Below, in pieces: positions 6,070 through 12,999 of a stretch of DNA of 13,552 nucleotides. The stretch's first letter is position 1. Each line of letters starts with the position of its first letter. Origin of the DNA: Acidobacteriota bacterium (lineage in GTDB: Bacteria; Acidobacteriota; Terriglobia; Terriglobales; Acidobacteriaceae). Below the pieces are notes generated by a model, which saw only the letters and a program-made list of their open reading frames with translations, ran no database searches and was not told where the DNA came from. The stretch is taken from positions 1-13,552 of the forward strand of contig QHZV01000273.1 in assembly GCA_003224785.1 (NCBI GenBank), given 5' to 3'. The position numbers and the translations under genes were made by a program.

Positions 6070-6553
6070 AACCTTTCGCGCTGCAGTGCTCACTGTGAGC
6101 GACTCGTGCGCCCGCGGAGAACGCAACGATCTGTCCGGTCCGGCAGTGTCCCGCGTGTTGCAAGAACATCAATTTTCCGTGGTCGAGAGCCGAATAGTGG
6201 CCGACGATCACGGCGCGATCCAAAAGGCGATTGTCGAACTGGCGCGGAAGGCGCGACTGGTTGTAACCACCGGTGGGACGGGAATTTCCGCCCGGGATGT
6301 CACTCCCGAAGCCACACGCACGGTGTGCGGCAGGATGTTGGACGGCATCTCTGAGCGCATGCGGCGCGAGGGCGAAAAGAAGACTCCATTTGCAGTCTTA
6401 AGCCGCGGGATATGCGGCGTTTGCGGCACGTCGGTGGTGCTGAATCTTCCGGGGAGTCCTGCTGGCGCAGCGGATTCGTTGCAGGCTGTAATAGAACTAA
6501 TGCCGCATGCCATCCAATTGCTCGCGGGGAAGACCGAGCACCTGGCGAACTGA
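6050..6553 (+). CDS. mog: Molybdopterin adenylyltransferase MogA/MoaB
   Basis: The enzyme adenylylates molybdopterin before MoeA adds molybdate. The 167-residue length fits the MogA/MoaB family. Motifs: AAVLTVSDSCARGERNDLSG (11-30), the glycine loop TTGGTGISARDVTPEAT (73-89, with the Asp that MogA uses) and NLPGSPAGAADSL (132-144). Some bacteria use MoaB-like proteins in this role, so MogA versus MoaB naming is not settled by sequence reading alone. The ATG 6050 start is fixed by AGGAGG. It completes the trio with moeA and moaC on the same strand. Confidence 0.93.
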   Translation: MSSSIPETFRAAVLTVSDSCARGERNDLSGPAVSRVLQEHQFSVVESRIVADDHGAIQKAIVELARKARLVVTTGGTGISARDVTPEATRTVCGRMLDGISERMRREGEKKTPFAVLSRGICGVCGTSVVLNLPGSPAGAADSLQAVIELMPHAIQLLAGKTEHLAN

Positions 6554-6559
6554 ACGTTT

Positions 6560-6678
6560 CCACGGGGACAGAGACAGAGAAACTAGTGCATTGATCTTCC
6601 AGCGTCATTAATTCCGTCCACATTGGCACCGATTCGTTCTGCTCTGTGCCCCGGTGTCTCTGTGGTGAATTGATTTTT
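6560..6678. repeat. Imperfect inverted repeat, probable dispersed intergenic element
   Basis: GGGGACAGAGACAGAGAA (6564-6581) is nearly the reverse complement of TTCTGCTCTGTGCCCC (6637-6652). The right arm runs on into GGTGTCTCTGTGGTGAATTG (6653-6672). The reverse reading of this right arm (CACAGAGACACCGGGGCACAGAG) resembles short sequences scattered between genes in many soil-bacterial genomes that give spurious RHRGTE-like peptides. It forms almost the whole 127-base gap between mogA and the next gene and ends next to its ATG. Confidence 0.55.
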
Positions 6679-6680
6679 AG

Positions 6681-7307
6681 ATGAGAGCACTGAAACACAT
6701 TCTCGCCCGCTATACCGCATTTCTCTGGCACATTCTTCAGCCGCTTGGAATCTGGGGTGTGTTTGCGGCCGCTGCCCTCGATGGCGCGGCGTTTGGCCTG
6801 CCGGTGGACGTAGTGGTCGGCATCTATGTGGCACAGAACCATGCTCGTTGGCTGCTGTTTGTTCTCATGGCGGCAGCCGGGTCGGCATTGGGCAGCCTTG
6901 TGGTATATGGGATTGGATACGCGGGCGGAGAAGAGTTGCTGCGCAAGCGGCTCTCAACTCAGCGTTTCGAGAAAATGCACGATGCGTTCGATAAGCATCC
7001 GTTCTGGAGCTTGATGTTGCCCGCGATGCTGCCGCCGCCGACTCCATTTAAGGCTTTCGCGCTTGCAGCGGCAGTGGCCGAGATGAGCATCTGGCACTTT
7101 TTGGGCGCAATTTTTCTAGGTCGCACAATACGTTTTCTGATCCTGGCAATCCTGGTAATAAAGTTTGGCCCCGGAGTGGTTCACACCCTGCGAATATTTT
7201 TCACCGAGCACTATTCTTGGGTGCTGATCGTGACGGGCGCTACAGTGGGAGTTTGGTTGTTCTTACGGCGAATAAGGAAACGCCCGCCTCAGGAAGCTGT
7301 GAGCTAG
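6681..7307 (+). CDS. YqaA/DedA-type (VTT domain) inner-membrane protein
   Basis: The 208-residue product is strongly hydrophobic, with about five membrane segments (roughly 15-45, 57-80, 108-133, 138-165 and 178-195). The layout matches the VTT/SNARE-associated family that includes DedA and YqaA: a long hydrophobic hairpin with GLPVDVVVGIYVA near the start, a GSALGSLVVYGIGYAGGEE loop at about 67-85, PAMLPPPTPFKAFALAAAV at about 114-132 and LGRTIRFLILAILV near the end. DedA relatives act as lipid (undecaprenyl- or glycerophospholipid) transporters; YqaA itself is uncharacterised, so substrate is open. The mogA-side repeat abuts its ATG and leaves only a weak GGTGA 12 bases upstream. It converges with the next gene, leaving just two bases between stops. 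Confidence 0.8.
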   Translation: MRALKHILARYTAFLWHILQPLGIWGVFAAAALDGAAFGLPVDVVVGIYVAQNHARWLLFVLMAAAGSALGSLVVYGIGYAGGEELLRKRLSTQRFEKMHDAFDKHPFWSLMLPAMLPPPTPFKAFALAAAVAEMSIWHFLGAIFLGRTIRFLILAILVIKFGPGVVHTLRIFFTEHYSWVLIVTGATVGVWLFLRRIRKRPPQEAVS

Positions 7308-7309
7308 TT

Positions 7310-7846
7310 CTATGCCGCCGCGCGATCTCCGCTCAACTTGCTTGATCTCAGGCCGATCAGGACCGGCACCGCGAACATCGCAGCCGTGAAGAGCAAATCT
7401 CCGATAATCCGGTGCTGATAAAAGGGCAGTCCAGCAGCGTAGCAGAGCATCAATCCTGAGAGAGTTTTCGGATACATGGTGTACGCAGCCCACACTCCGA
7501 AGTTACTCGCGACGAAAAAAGCCAGTGAACTGGTCAATGCCAAGCCTAACGTGGGAAGGGGCTGTGCGCGATCACGCAAGCGCGTCCCCAACCATACGGT
7601 CGCCGCATACCATCCCCAGGAAACGAAGTGGTCCCACGCGAATGGATAGTTATAAACCTGAGTTGTGAGATACACGTCGGTAGCGGCCAGCAGCACGATC
7701 GGAATCCATAGCTGACGCCGTGATCCGTAAGCGCCGAAGAAAAGCAGAGAAGCCCCCACTGGAGTGAAGTCCCACGGATGCGGCTGCATGTGCGGGATAA
7801 CCAGACGAAACACAACCGCAAGAATCAGGAACAGATAAGCCAGCAT
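7310..7846 (-). CDS. DUF6580-type integral membrane protein
   Basis: The 178-residue product is polytopic, with about five hydrophobic segments at roughly 1-20, 28-42, 48-66, 100-125 and 150-168. The N-terminal pattern (FRLVIPHMQPHPWDFTPVGA followed by LLFFGAYG) and the later WDHFVSWGWYAA and ASNFGVWA agree with the DUF6580 family, whose shape recalls substrate-binding subunits of ECF-type transporters; transport of a small molecule is an inference only. The start at 7846 has GAGGTG four bases upstream. No transporter ATPase gene is nearby. Its stop is two bases from that of the convergent YqaA-type gene. Confidence 0.7.
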   Translation of the reverse strand: MLAYLFLILAVVFRLVIPHMQPHPWDFTPVGASLLFFGAYGSRRQLWIPIVLLAATDVYLTTQVYNYPFAWDHFVSWGWYAATVWLGTRLRDRAQPLPTLGLALTSSLAFFVASNFGVWAAYTMYPKTLSGLMLCYAAGLPFYQHRIIGDLLFTAAMFAVPVLIGLRSSKLSGDRAAA

Positions 7847-7929
7847 GGAACACCTCGGTTACGATTTTGGCGGTTGATAGGGCAGAACGTCAAGTCGGCA
7901 GAGCGAAATCCCAGACCGTTGCCGACACC

Positions 7930-7966
7930 CTCGTGCTGGTGGGTGAGGGCACCCACCCCACACGAG
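7930..7966 (-). terminator. Hairpin directly after the OmpA-family gene stop
   Basis: CTCGTG (7930-7935) pairs with CACGAG (7961-7966) and GGTGGGTG (7938-7945) pairs with CACCCACC (7950-7957), with a small internal bulge and a four-base loop. On the minus strand it begins two bases after the TAA at 7971-7969. There is no U-run, so a Rho-independent terminator is likely but not proven; it may also protect the 3' end. Confidence 0.6.
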
Positions 7967-7968
7967 CA

Positions 7969-9504
7969 TTATTGCTGCAAGGTCTTGTTCGCTTCTGAGG
8001 GATTTCCGATTGCGTCTCCGGAAATGACCATCTCAACTCGCCTGTTCTGTTGACGCCCCTCGGCCGTGTCCCGTACGGCGGAAGCGCGCTTTTCCGAGAG
8101 TTGCTGGTTATACTCATCACTGCCAACGCTATCGGTGTGGCCCTCTACTTGAAGATGAAGGCTGGGGTGCGCCAGTATGATTCCGGAAATTTTGGCCAGA
8201 CGCTCGCGTGCACCGGGCAAAAGCTCAAAGCTGGCCGTCTTGAACAGCACGTCAGACATGCTGGCGATGAGCCCGCGCGCCGAATCGTGCGTCGCAAGAA
8301 CGGAATTGAGTTGCTGCAACAGTCGGGCTCGCAGCTCCAGCTTTTCTTTTTCCGCCTGCTGCCGCAATTGCTCGGATTGCGCCGCAGCCTGCTGGGCTTT
8401 GGCCGTTTCCGCAGCCAATGTCTGTTGCTGTGCTACCGCCTCAGCTTTGGCTTTTTCAGCTTCATCTTTTTGACGCGCGGCTTCGGCAGCTGCTTGCGCG
8501 GCCTCTTGTGCAGCCTGCTGGGCTTCTGCCTTCATGCGTTCAGCTTCGGCTTTGGCAGCTTCCGCTTGCTTAGTTGCTTCCTCGGCCTCGGCGCGGCGTT
8601 TCCCTTGGGCTTCCGCGTCGGCCCGGGCTTGGGCCTCGCGATCTTCGGCAGCTTTCTTTTCAGCAGCGGCTTTGGCTTGGGCCTCATCTTCGGCCCGCTG
8701 CTTCACGGCCATCACGCGAGCTTCCTCGGCGGTCTGTGCAGTTTCACGCGCAGCCGACTCTACTGCTGTCTTGCCCTGCTTCTGCCGATACGCGTCTTCC
8801 GCCTGTTTGAGTTGTGCATCGGCCTTGGCCAAGATCGAATTCGCATATTTGTCGCCCGCCGCAATGTGCGCAATCCTGAGCGCGTTTCGTGCTTCGAACA
8901 ACTCCAGCGGCGTGGTGCGGTCAATTCCAAAAATCGCGTTTTGGATGTGTTCATTGCTCGCCGAGTACGTTCCGCGACCGACCAATTCATATTTGGCGCT
9001 GATTTCCTCGCCCTGTGCAACATTCTCGGGGACCACGCTCTCCATGACAACCATGTTGCCGGGTTCGCTTACAGCCGAGTAGGGCTCTGCTGTCACGATC
9101 AGACCGAAGGTCTGTAAGTCAGTGAGTGACTTCAGGTGTGCGTTGCTATGATCAAGCGCCAACTCGCCAAGGTTCACGGCGCGGCCTTCGGGCGAAACCG
9201 CCCACAACACGTAAGTCAGATATTCAAGCCCAAATTTGGTTGCGTCCTCCACGCCCTGAAACTTGGCATCAATCGCGACATTGGTCTTCTTGGCTTCAAT
9301 CTTCGCCTCGCCGCTCGATCCGGGCAGCAGTTCGGTAGCCTGGAATGCTGTTTTCAGCGACCCGCCGGGACGATAGTGCACCGCCTTCGTAGTGCGCGAA
9401 ACCGGGGTCGCCGGCGCGGAAGCAGTAGCGTTCCCGGACTGATTTTGTGCAAACAGTAACGACGCGCAACAGACGAGCGCAGCAAGACCACAAAGTCTTT
9501 TCAC
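7969..9504 (-). CDS. Exported coiled-coil OmpA-family protein with a shortened OmpA domain
   Basis: The product is 511 residues from GTG 9504, preferred to TTG 9516 because it gives a compact signal peptide (MKRLCGLAALVCCASLLFAQ, cleavage probably after LFA) with a GGGGA five to eight bases upstream. Residues about 35-190 are a beta-rich domain of unknown role. About 205-395 is an Ala/Glu/Lys/Gln coiled coil. The C terminus is an OmpA-like peptidoglycan-binding domain: VLFKTASFELLPGARERLAK, LQVEGHTDSVGSDEYNQQLS, KRASAVRD, then TAEGRQQNRRVEMVISG. The binding Asp in GHTD and Arg in SEKRA are kept. Between AVRD and TAEGR about 26 residues are missing (the YL-x-G-x3-ItaxGyG-x3-P segment), so one beta strand and the GFG/GYG loop are lost. 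It probably tethered the envelope to peptidoglycan; whether it still folds is doubtful. Confidence 0.85.
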   Translation of the reverse strand: MKRLCGLAALVCCASLLFAQNQSGNATASAPATPVSRTTKAVHYRPGGSLKTAFQATELLPGSSGEAKIEAKKTNVAIDAKFQGVEDATKFGLEYLTYVLWAVSPEGRAVNLGELALDHSNAHLKSLTDLQTFGLIVTAEPYSAVSEPGNMVVMESVVPENVAQGEEISAKYELVGRGTYSASNEHIQNAIFGIDRTTPLELFEARNALRIAHIAAGDKYANSILAKADAQLKQAEDAYRQKQGKTAVESAARETAQTAEEARVMAVKQRAEDEAQAKAAAEKKAAEDREAQARADAEAQGKRRAEAEEATKQAEAAKAEAERMKAEAQQAAQEAAQAAAEAARQKDEAEKAKAEAVAQQQTLAAETAKAQQAAAQSEQLRQQAEKEKLELRARLLQQLNSVLATHDSARGLIASMSDVLFKTASFELLPGARERLAKISGIILAHPSLHLQVEGHTDSVGSDEYNQQLSEKRASAVRDTAEGRQQNRRVEMVISGDAIGNPSEANKTLQQ

Positions 9505-9654
9505 GTGTGTCCCCAATTCCGAAAGAGTTGAAACGAATTCTATCTCTATTGGACTTCAACACCCAGAAGAAATGCGAGACGGGAAAGTATTGCTACTTTG
9601 GTTACCGTTCGGCGGCTAGCGTTCGCTCAATACGTTCGAGATGGGGTTTGCCCC

Positions 9655-9683
9655 CCACTTCTCGCCGAATTGGTGAGAAGTGG
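9655..9683 (-). terminator. Hairpin directly after the SulP gene stop
   Basis: CCACTTCTCGCC (9655-9666) pairs with GGTGAGAAGTGG (9672-9683): a 12-bp stem with one wobble and a five-base loop. It begins three bases after the SulP stop (TAG, 9689-9687) on the minus strand and lies about 140 bases before the OmpA-gene start. No U-run follows, but a second GC-rich hairpin (GGGG TTT GCCCC, about 9643-9655) does. It is the most likely end of the SulP transcript. Confidence 0.6.
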
Positions 9684-9686
9684 TTA

Positions 9687-11474
9687 CTACTTTGCGGTCG
9701 CAGCCTTGGCATTGATCCTCTCAAACGCTTCTTCCGCCCGCCGCAGCGCCTCGTTCACATTGGCGCAAATGTTTTCTCGGCCCACTACTTCCTCGAATTC
9801 CGCCTGATGCATTATTTCTGCGGGCTGCTCGCGTGCCCCACACAAAATCAGTGTCCGCCCTGAGGCATGCAGCTGTTTAGCAATTTCTTCCAGTGCGTAA
9901 ATTCCCGTCGCATCCATAGCAGTCATATTGCGCAGGCGAATGATGACTACCGGTGGAAGTTCGTGCATTTTTTCTGTGATGACTGAAACTTTATCCGTTG
10001 CCCCAAACAGGAACGGCCCATGAATTCGGAAAATCGTCGCGTAGTAAGGGATGTCTTTGTCCTGCAAGATATGAATGCGGCCATCTTCAATGTAGTCATC
10101 CGTGACCTGGGAAACGGTAGTCGTATTGGCGACGCGGGTTATGAACAGCAGTGCCGCCAGAATCATTCCGGCTTCAACGGCGACCGTGAGATCGGCAAAC
10201 ACGGTCAGGCCAACGGTCACTAGCCAGACGCTGATATCTGTCTTGGTCAGCTTCAGTAATTGTGGAATCTCGCGCCACTCGCCCATGTTGTAGGCGACGA
10301 TCAATAGAATTCCCGCCAGTGCTGCCATTGGGATATAACTCGCCAGCGGCGCGGCGAAGAGCAGCACACATAACAGCGTAAGCGCGTGAATCATGCCCGC
10401 GATCGGAGACTGCGCACCCGAGCGAATGTTGGTCGCGGTGCGCGCGATAGCGCCGGTGGCAGGCAGCCCTCCAAACATTGGCGAAACGATGTTCGCCACG
10501 CCTTGGCCAATAAGCTCCACATTCGGATTGTGGCGGTCGTTGCTCATGCGATCTGAAACAACAGCTGACATTAACGACTCAATTGCTCCCAGCATTGCAA
10601 CTGTGAAAGCAGGGCCAAGTAGGCCATGGACTAATCCGGCATGCCAGCGCGGGATCGCCAGGTGAGGCAAGCCGCTCGGAATTCCGCCGAAACGTGTGCC
10701 TATGGTCTCTACAGGAAGCTTCAGGAAGTACGCAGCTACAGTTGCGCCGAGCATCGCGACAATCGGTCCCGGTATGCGGCTGGAGACTGCGCGGCAAGCG
10801 ATCATGACACCGACGGTGCAAGCTGCCAGCAAAGTTGCGCGTGCCGACCACGTAGGCGCTGAGGCCGCCAATGCTTTCATCCGCAACCAAAATTCGCCTG
10901 GAACTTTTGCCAACTGAAGACCGAAGAAGTCTTTGATTTGCGTGCTGGCAATCAGAATCGCGATTCCATTCGTAAACCCAATCACCACCGGACGCGGTAT
11001 GAACTTCACCGCGGAACCCATGCCGGTAGCGCCGAGCACAACCAGCAACACGCCAGCCATCATGGTGCACATGAACAGGCCGTCGATGCCGTGCACCGCG
11101 ATGATTCCTGACACTACGACGACGAACGCGCCGGTGGGGCCACCAACCTGAGTCTTCGATCCGCCCAGCAAGGAAATGAGAAATCCGGTTACGACGGCGC
11201 AGTAAATTCCTGCTTGCGGAGTCAGTCCTGAGGCAATCGCAAACGCCATCGCTAAAGGCAGCGCCACGAGTCCGACGGTGACGCCGGCAATCACATCTTT
11301 CGCAAATTTGTTTAGGTTGTAATCGCGAAGGCAGAGTATGGATTTCGGCAACCAGCGGTCATCAATTGGAAGAGAAAGATCAAGCCCCATACTTGGCTTA
11401 ATTATGACAGGTACACAACCTGATTCCCGTGTTACGGAAGTGCTGGCATGCATGGGAATGCGTTTCAAAAGCAT
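9687..11474 (-). CDS. SulP-family anion transporter with STAS domain
   Basis: The 595-residue product is a SulP (SLC26-type) inner-membrane transporter for sulfate, bicarbonate or related anions. After a 45-residue N-terminal extension, the membrane domain runs from about 55 to 455 with the signature DVIAGVTVGLVALPLAMAFA (60-79), GGPTGAFVVVVSGI (111-124) and IPRPVVIGFTNGIAIL (159-174), then GAIESLMSAVVSDRM and a GGLPATGAIARTATNIRSGA loop. A cytoplasmic STAS domain starts at about 477, with the DATG phosphorylation-type motif at about 521-524. The start at 11474 is supported by GGAAGG six bases upstream on the minus strand; inner ATGs (11453, 11390) lack one. No carbonic anhydrase or sulfate-assimilation genes adjoin it, so the substrate is undecided. 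It is divergent from the LacI-type remnant. Confidence 0.9.
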   Translation of the reverse strand: MLLKRIPMHASTSVTRESGCVPVIIKPSMGLDLSLPIDDRWLPKSILCLRDYNLNKFAKDVIAGVTVGLVALPLAMAFAIASGLTPQAGIYCAVVTGFLISLLGGSKTQVGGPTGAFVVVVSGIIAVHGIDGLFMCTMMAGVLLVVLGATGMGSAVKFIPRPVVIGFTNGIAILIASTQIKDFFGLQLAKVPGEFWLRMKALAASAPTWSARATLLAACTVGVMIACRAVSSRIPGPIVAMLGATVAAYFLKLPVETIGTRFGGIPSGLPHLAIPRWHAGLVHGLLGPAFTVAMLGAIESLMSAVVSDRMSNDRHNPNVELIGQGVANIVSPMFGGLPATGAIARTATNIRSGAQSPIAGMIHALTLLCVLLFAAPLASYIPMAALAGILLIVAYNMGEWREIPQLLKLTKTDISVWLVTVGLTVFADLTVAVEAGMILAALLFITRVANTTTVSQVTDDYIEDGRIHILQDKDIPYYATIFRIHGPFLFGATDKVSVITEKMHELPPVVIIRLRNMTAMDATGIYALEEIAKQLHASGRTLILCGAREQPAEIMHQAEFEEVVGRENICANVNEALRRAEEAFERINAKAATAK

Positions 11475-11691
11475 GGAATGCCTTCCATAGATTTTTTCAA
11501 TTGGACATTGCCCAAACCATTTGGCACAGTGGAAAGCGTAATAGCTGCCCTGTAGCAGGTCCTGTGATTATGGCTCTCCGCCCCGTCGCAACCGCTTGCC
11601 GGCCCTGTTGTCCCGAATCGAACTAATTCGTACAAATTGGCTCTTTCACAATTTTTTGCTACAGCGCACAAATGCGCGGGAGATATTCGCA
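11475..11691. other. Divergent intergenic region between sulP and the LacI-type gene
   Basis: These 217 bases must hold the promoters of two divergent genes, but no convincing -35/-10 pair is readable on either strand. A short inverted repeat, ATGGAA TGCC TTCCAT, at about 11473-11488, overlaps the SulP start. If the LacI-type gene were whole, its operator would be expected here. Confidence 0.4.
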
Positions 11692-12060
11692 ATGGACATC
11701 AAACAAGAAGGACGAGTTACGCTCAGGACCGTGGCCAACCATTTGGGACTCACGCCGGGCACGATCTCAGCCGTTTTGAACAAAACCCCGGCATCGCAAC
11801 GAATTCCGCAACCGACCAAAGATCGCGTCTTTGCGGCCGCGCGTGACTTGAACTATCAGCCCAATGCGTTGGCACGCGCCTTGCGGACAGGGAAGCCGGT
11901 CGCGGGAGCTAATGAATCCGGTTTCACTCGAGGCGCATTGGTGATCATGGACGCTGACCACTTCGTGCTCGCAATGAATGCACTTCAACAAGTGGGATTG
12001 CGGGTTCCCGACGATGTTTCGATCGTGGAATTCGACAACATTCCCGCTGCGGTCATGTAA
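11692..12060 (+). CDS. Truncated LacI-family transcriptional regulator (probable pseudogene)
   Basis: From ATG 11692, with GGGAG about nine bases upstream, 122 residues are encoded against about 340 for the family. Residues 8-30 are a LacI helix-turn-helix (VTLRTVANHLGLTPGTISAV), and 40-68 cover the DNA-contact and hinge helices ending LARALRTGK. The sequence then jumps to residues resembling the far end of the ligand-binding domain: ALVIMDADHFVLAMNALQQV, GLRVPDDVSIVEFDNIP, then stops. About 170 residues between the hinge and this segment and some 50-60 at the C terminus are missing. The DNA-binding half may still be made but without effector binding or dimer core. It lies divergent to sulP, a likely former target. 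A longer start at 11596 lacks family similarity. Confidence 0.75.
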   Translation: MDIKQEGRVTLRTVANHLGLTPGTISAVLNKTPASQRIPQPTKDRVFAAARDLNYQPNALARALRTGKPVAGANESGFTRGALVIMDADHFVLAMNALQQVGLRVPDDVSIVEFDNIPAAVM

Positions 12061-12215
12061 CACATTTGGGACAGCCGGCTCTGCCAGGCCCGAAGTGATC
12101 TCGCCCGCTGTGGATCGTGCGGATCTAGCGCGAAAAGATCACGACCCGCAAAGTTCACGTAAAAAGTGGGCGCTTGTCGCCTGGATATGAAGCGCCATGT
12201 TAGATAATCTCTAGC
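12061..12215. other. Gap after the LacI-type remnant
   Basis: These 155 bases contain no supported gene. The expected LacI C-terminal coding sequence was sought in all three frames and not recognised. A weak hairpin (GGCGCTT 12169-12175 with AAGCGCC 12190-12196) is the only structure. Confidence 0.45.
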
Positions 12216-12875
12216 ATGGAGTCCGCCGAGCGCTTTTCAGACACTTCATCCGATCCACCCGTTCACGGATTTCTACATCGGCCTGAGTCTTCTTCCGGCG
12301 ATGGGCTAATCCTCACGCATGGAGCAGGCGGCAACGCGCACTCCGGTTTGCTCCATGCGTTGGCTGAAGCCTTTGCTGGCTCGGGGCTTATCGTGCTTCG
12401 TTGCGATTTGCCATTTCGACAACTCAGGCATTTTGGTCCCCCGAGGCCTGCTGAAGCTGCGCGCGACCGCCAAGGACTTCGTAACGCAATTTCCGCAATT
12501 CGAAAAATTGCTAATGGCAGAGTGTTCTTAGGCGGGCAAAGTTACGGTGGACGTCAGGCGAGCATGCTGCTTGCTGAAGAGAAGCTCGTGGACGGGCTGC
12601 TGCTGTTGTCGTACCCACTGCATCCGCCTGGGCATCCGGAGAAGCTAAGGATCCAGCACCTGCCCAACCTTCACCTCTCAACATTATTCTTGCAAGGCAC
12701 GCGCGATCCGTTTGGTACGATCGAGGAAATTGAGTCTGCTCGCAAATTGATTCCGGCGAAAACTTCTTTGCTTCCCGTTGAAGGCGCGGGGCATGATCTG
12801 GGATTCAAGGGTAAGGCGAAGAGGGAAGAGCTGCCAGGAGTAGTGCTAGCTAGATTCGGGGAGTTTTTCAACTGA
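12216..12875 (+). CDS. Alpha/beta hydrolase (KANL3/Tex30-like, dienelactone-hydrolase-type fold)
   Basis: The 219-residue product is cytoplasmic, with no signal peptide. A beta strand and oxyanion turn LILTHGAGGNAHSGL lie at 31-45. The nucleophile elbow GGQSYGG (106-112) puts the catalytic Ser at 109, the acid is probably Asp 164 in LFLQGTRDPFG, and the base is His 193 in GAGHDLGF. This order and spacing match small alpha/beta hydrolases of the KANL3/Tex30 group, whose substrates are largely unknown. ATG 12216 has no strong Shine-Dalgarno. It precedes frr by 124 bases, a gap with its own likely promoter, so co-transcription is not required. Confidence 0.8.
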   Translation: MESAERFSDTSSDPPVHGFLHRPESSSGDGLILTHGAGGNAHSGLLHALAEAFAGSGLIVLRCDLPFRQLRHFGPPRPAEAARDRQGLRNAISAIRKIANGRVFLGGQSYGGRQASMLLAEEKLVDGLLLLSYPLHPPGHPEKLRIQHLPNLHLSTLFLQGTRDPFGTIEEIESARKLIPAKTSLLPVEGAGHDLGFKGKAKREELPGVVLARFGEFFN

Positions 12876-12958
12876 ATATGACAACGCGCCCAAGTAAATT
12901 CGCACCCGTTCCATTCGTGACAGTGCTCCAGTAAACTCGTCGCATTCCTGCTTCGGTT

Positions 12959-12964
12959 TATAAT
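12959..12964 (+). promoter_or_regulatory. Candidate -10 box of the frr promoter
   Basis: A perfect TATAAT lies 35 bases upstream of the frr start. The region 16-18 bases further upstream shows no good TTGACA match, so a -35 element is weak or absent. A start near 12971 would leave a leader of about 30 bases containing the GAGGAG ribosome-binding site at 12987-12992. Confidence 0.5.
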
Positions 12965-12999
12965 TCAGCGTTTCATTCTTATTTTCGAGGAGCTGAGAC

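Noticed and set aside
6300..6842. A 180-codon minus-strand ORF over mogA, the repeat and the yqaA start
   Set aside because: It contains the RHRGTE-type peptide typical of translated intergenic repeats and runs opposite well-identified genes.
8050..9117. A 355-codon plus-strand ORF opposite the OmpA-family gene
   Set aside because: It is the antisense shadow of the Ala/Glu/Lys-rich coiled coil; its Leu/Phe/Gly/Ser-rich product has no domain, and the minus strand has a signal peptide and clear OmpA motifs.
11596..11691. A longer start for the LacI-type protein at ATG 11596
   Set aside because: The extra 32 residues have no family similarity, whereas ATG 11692 has a GGGAG site and starts just before the helix-turn-helix.
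12169..12208. A terminator hairpin and promoter before the alpha/beta hydrolase
   Set aside because: The stem is only seven pairs with a 14-base loop, and the TTGTCG / ATGTTA or GATAAT combinations have poor sequence or wrong spacing.
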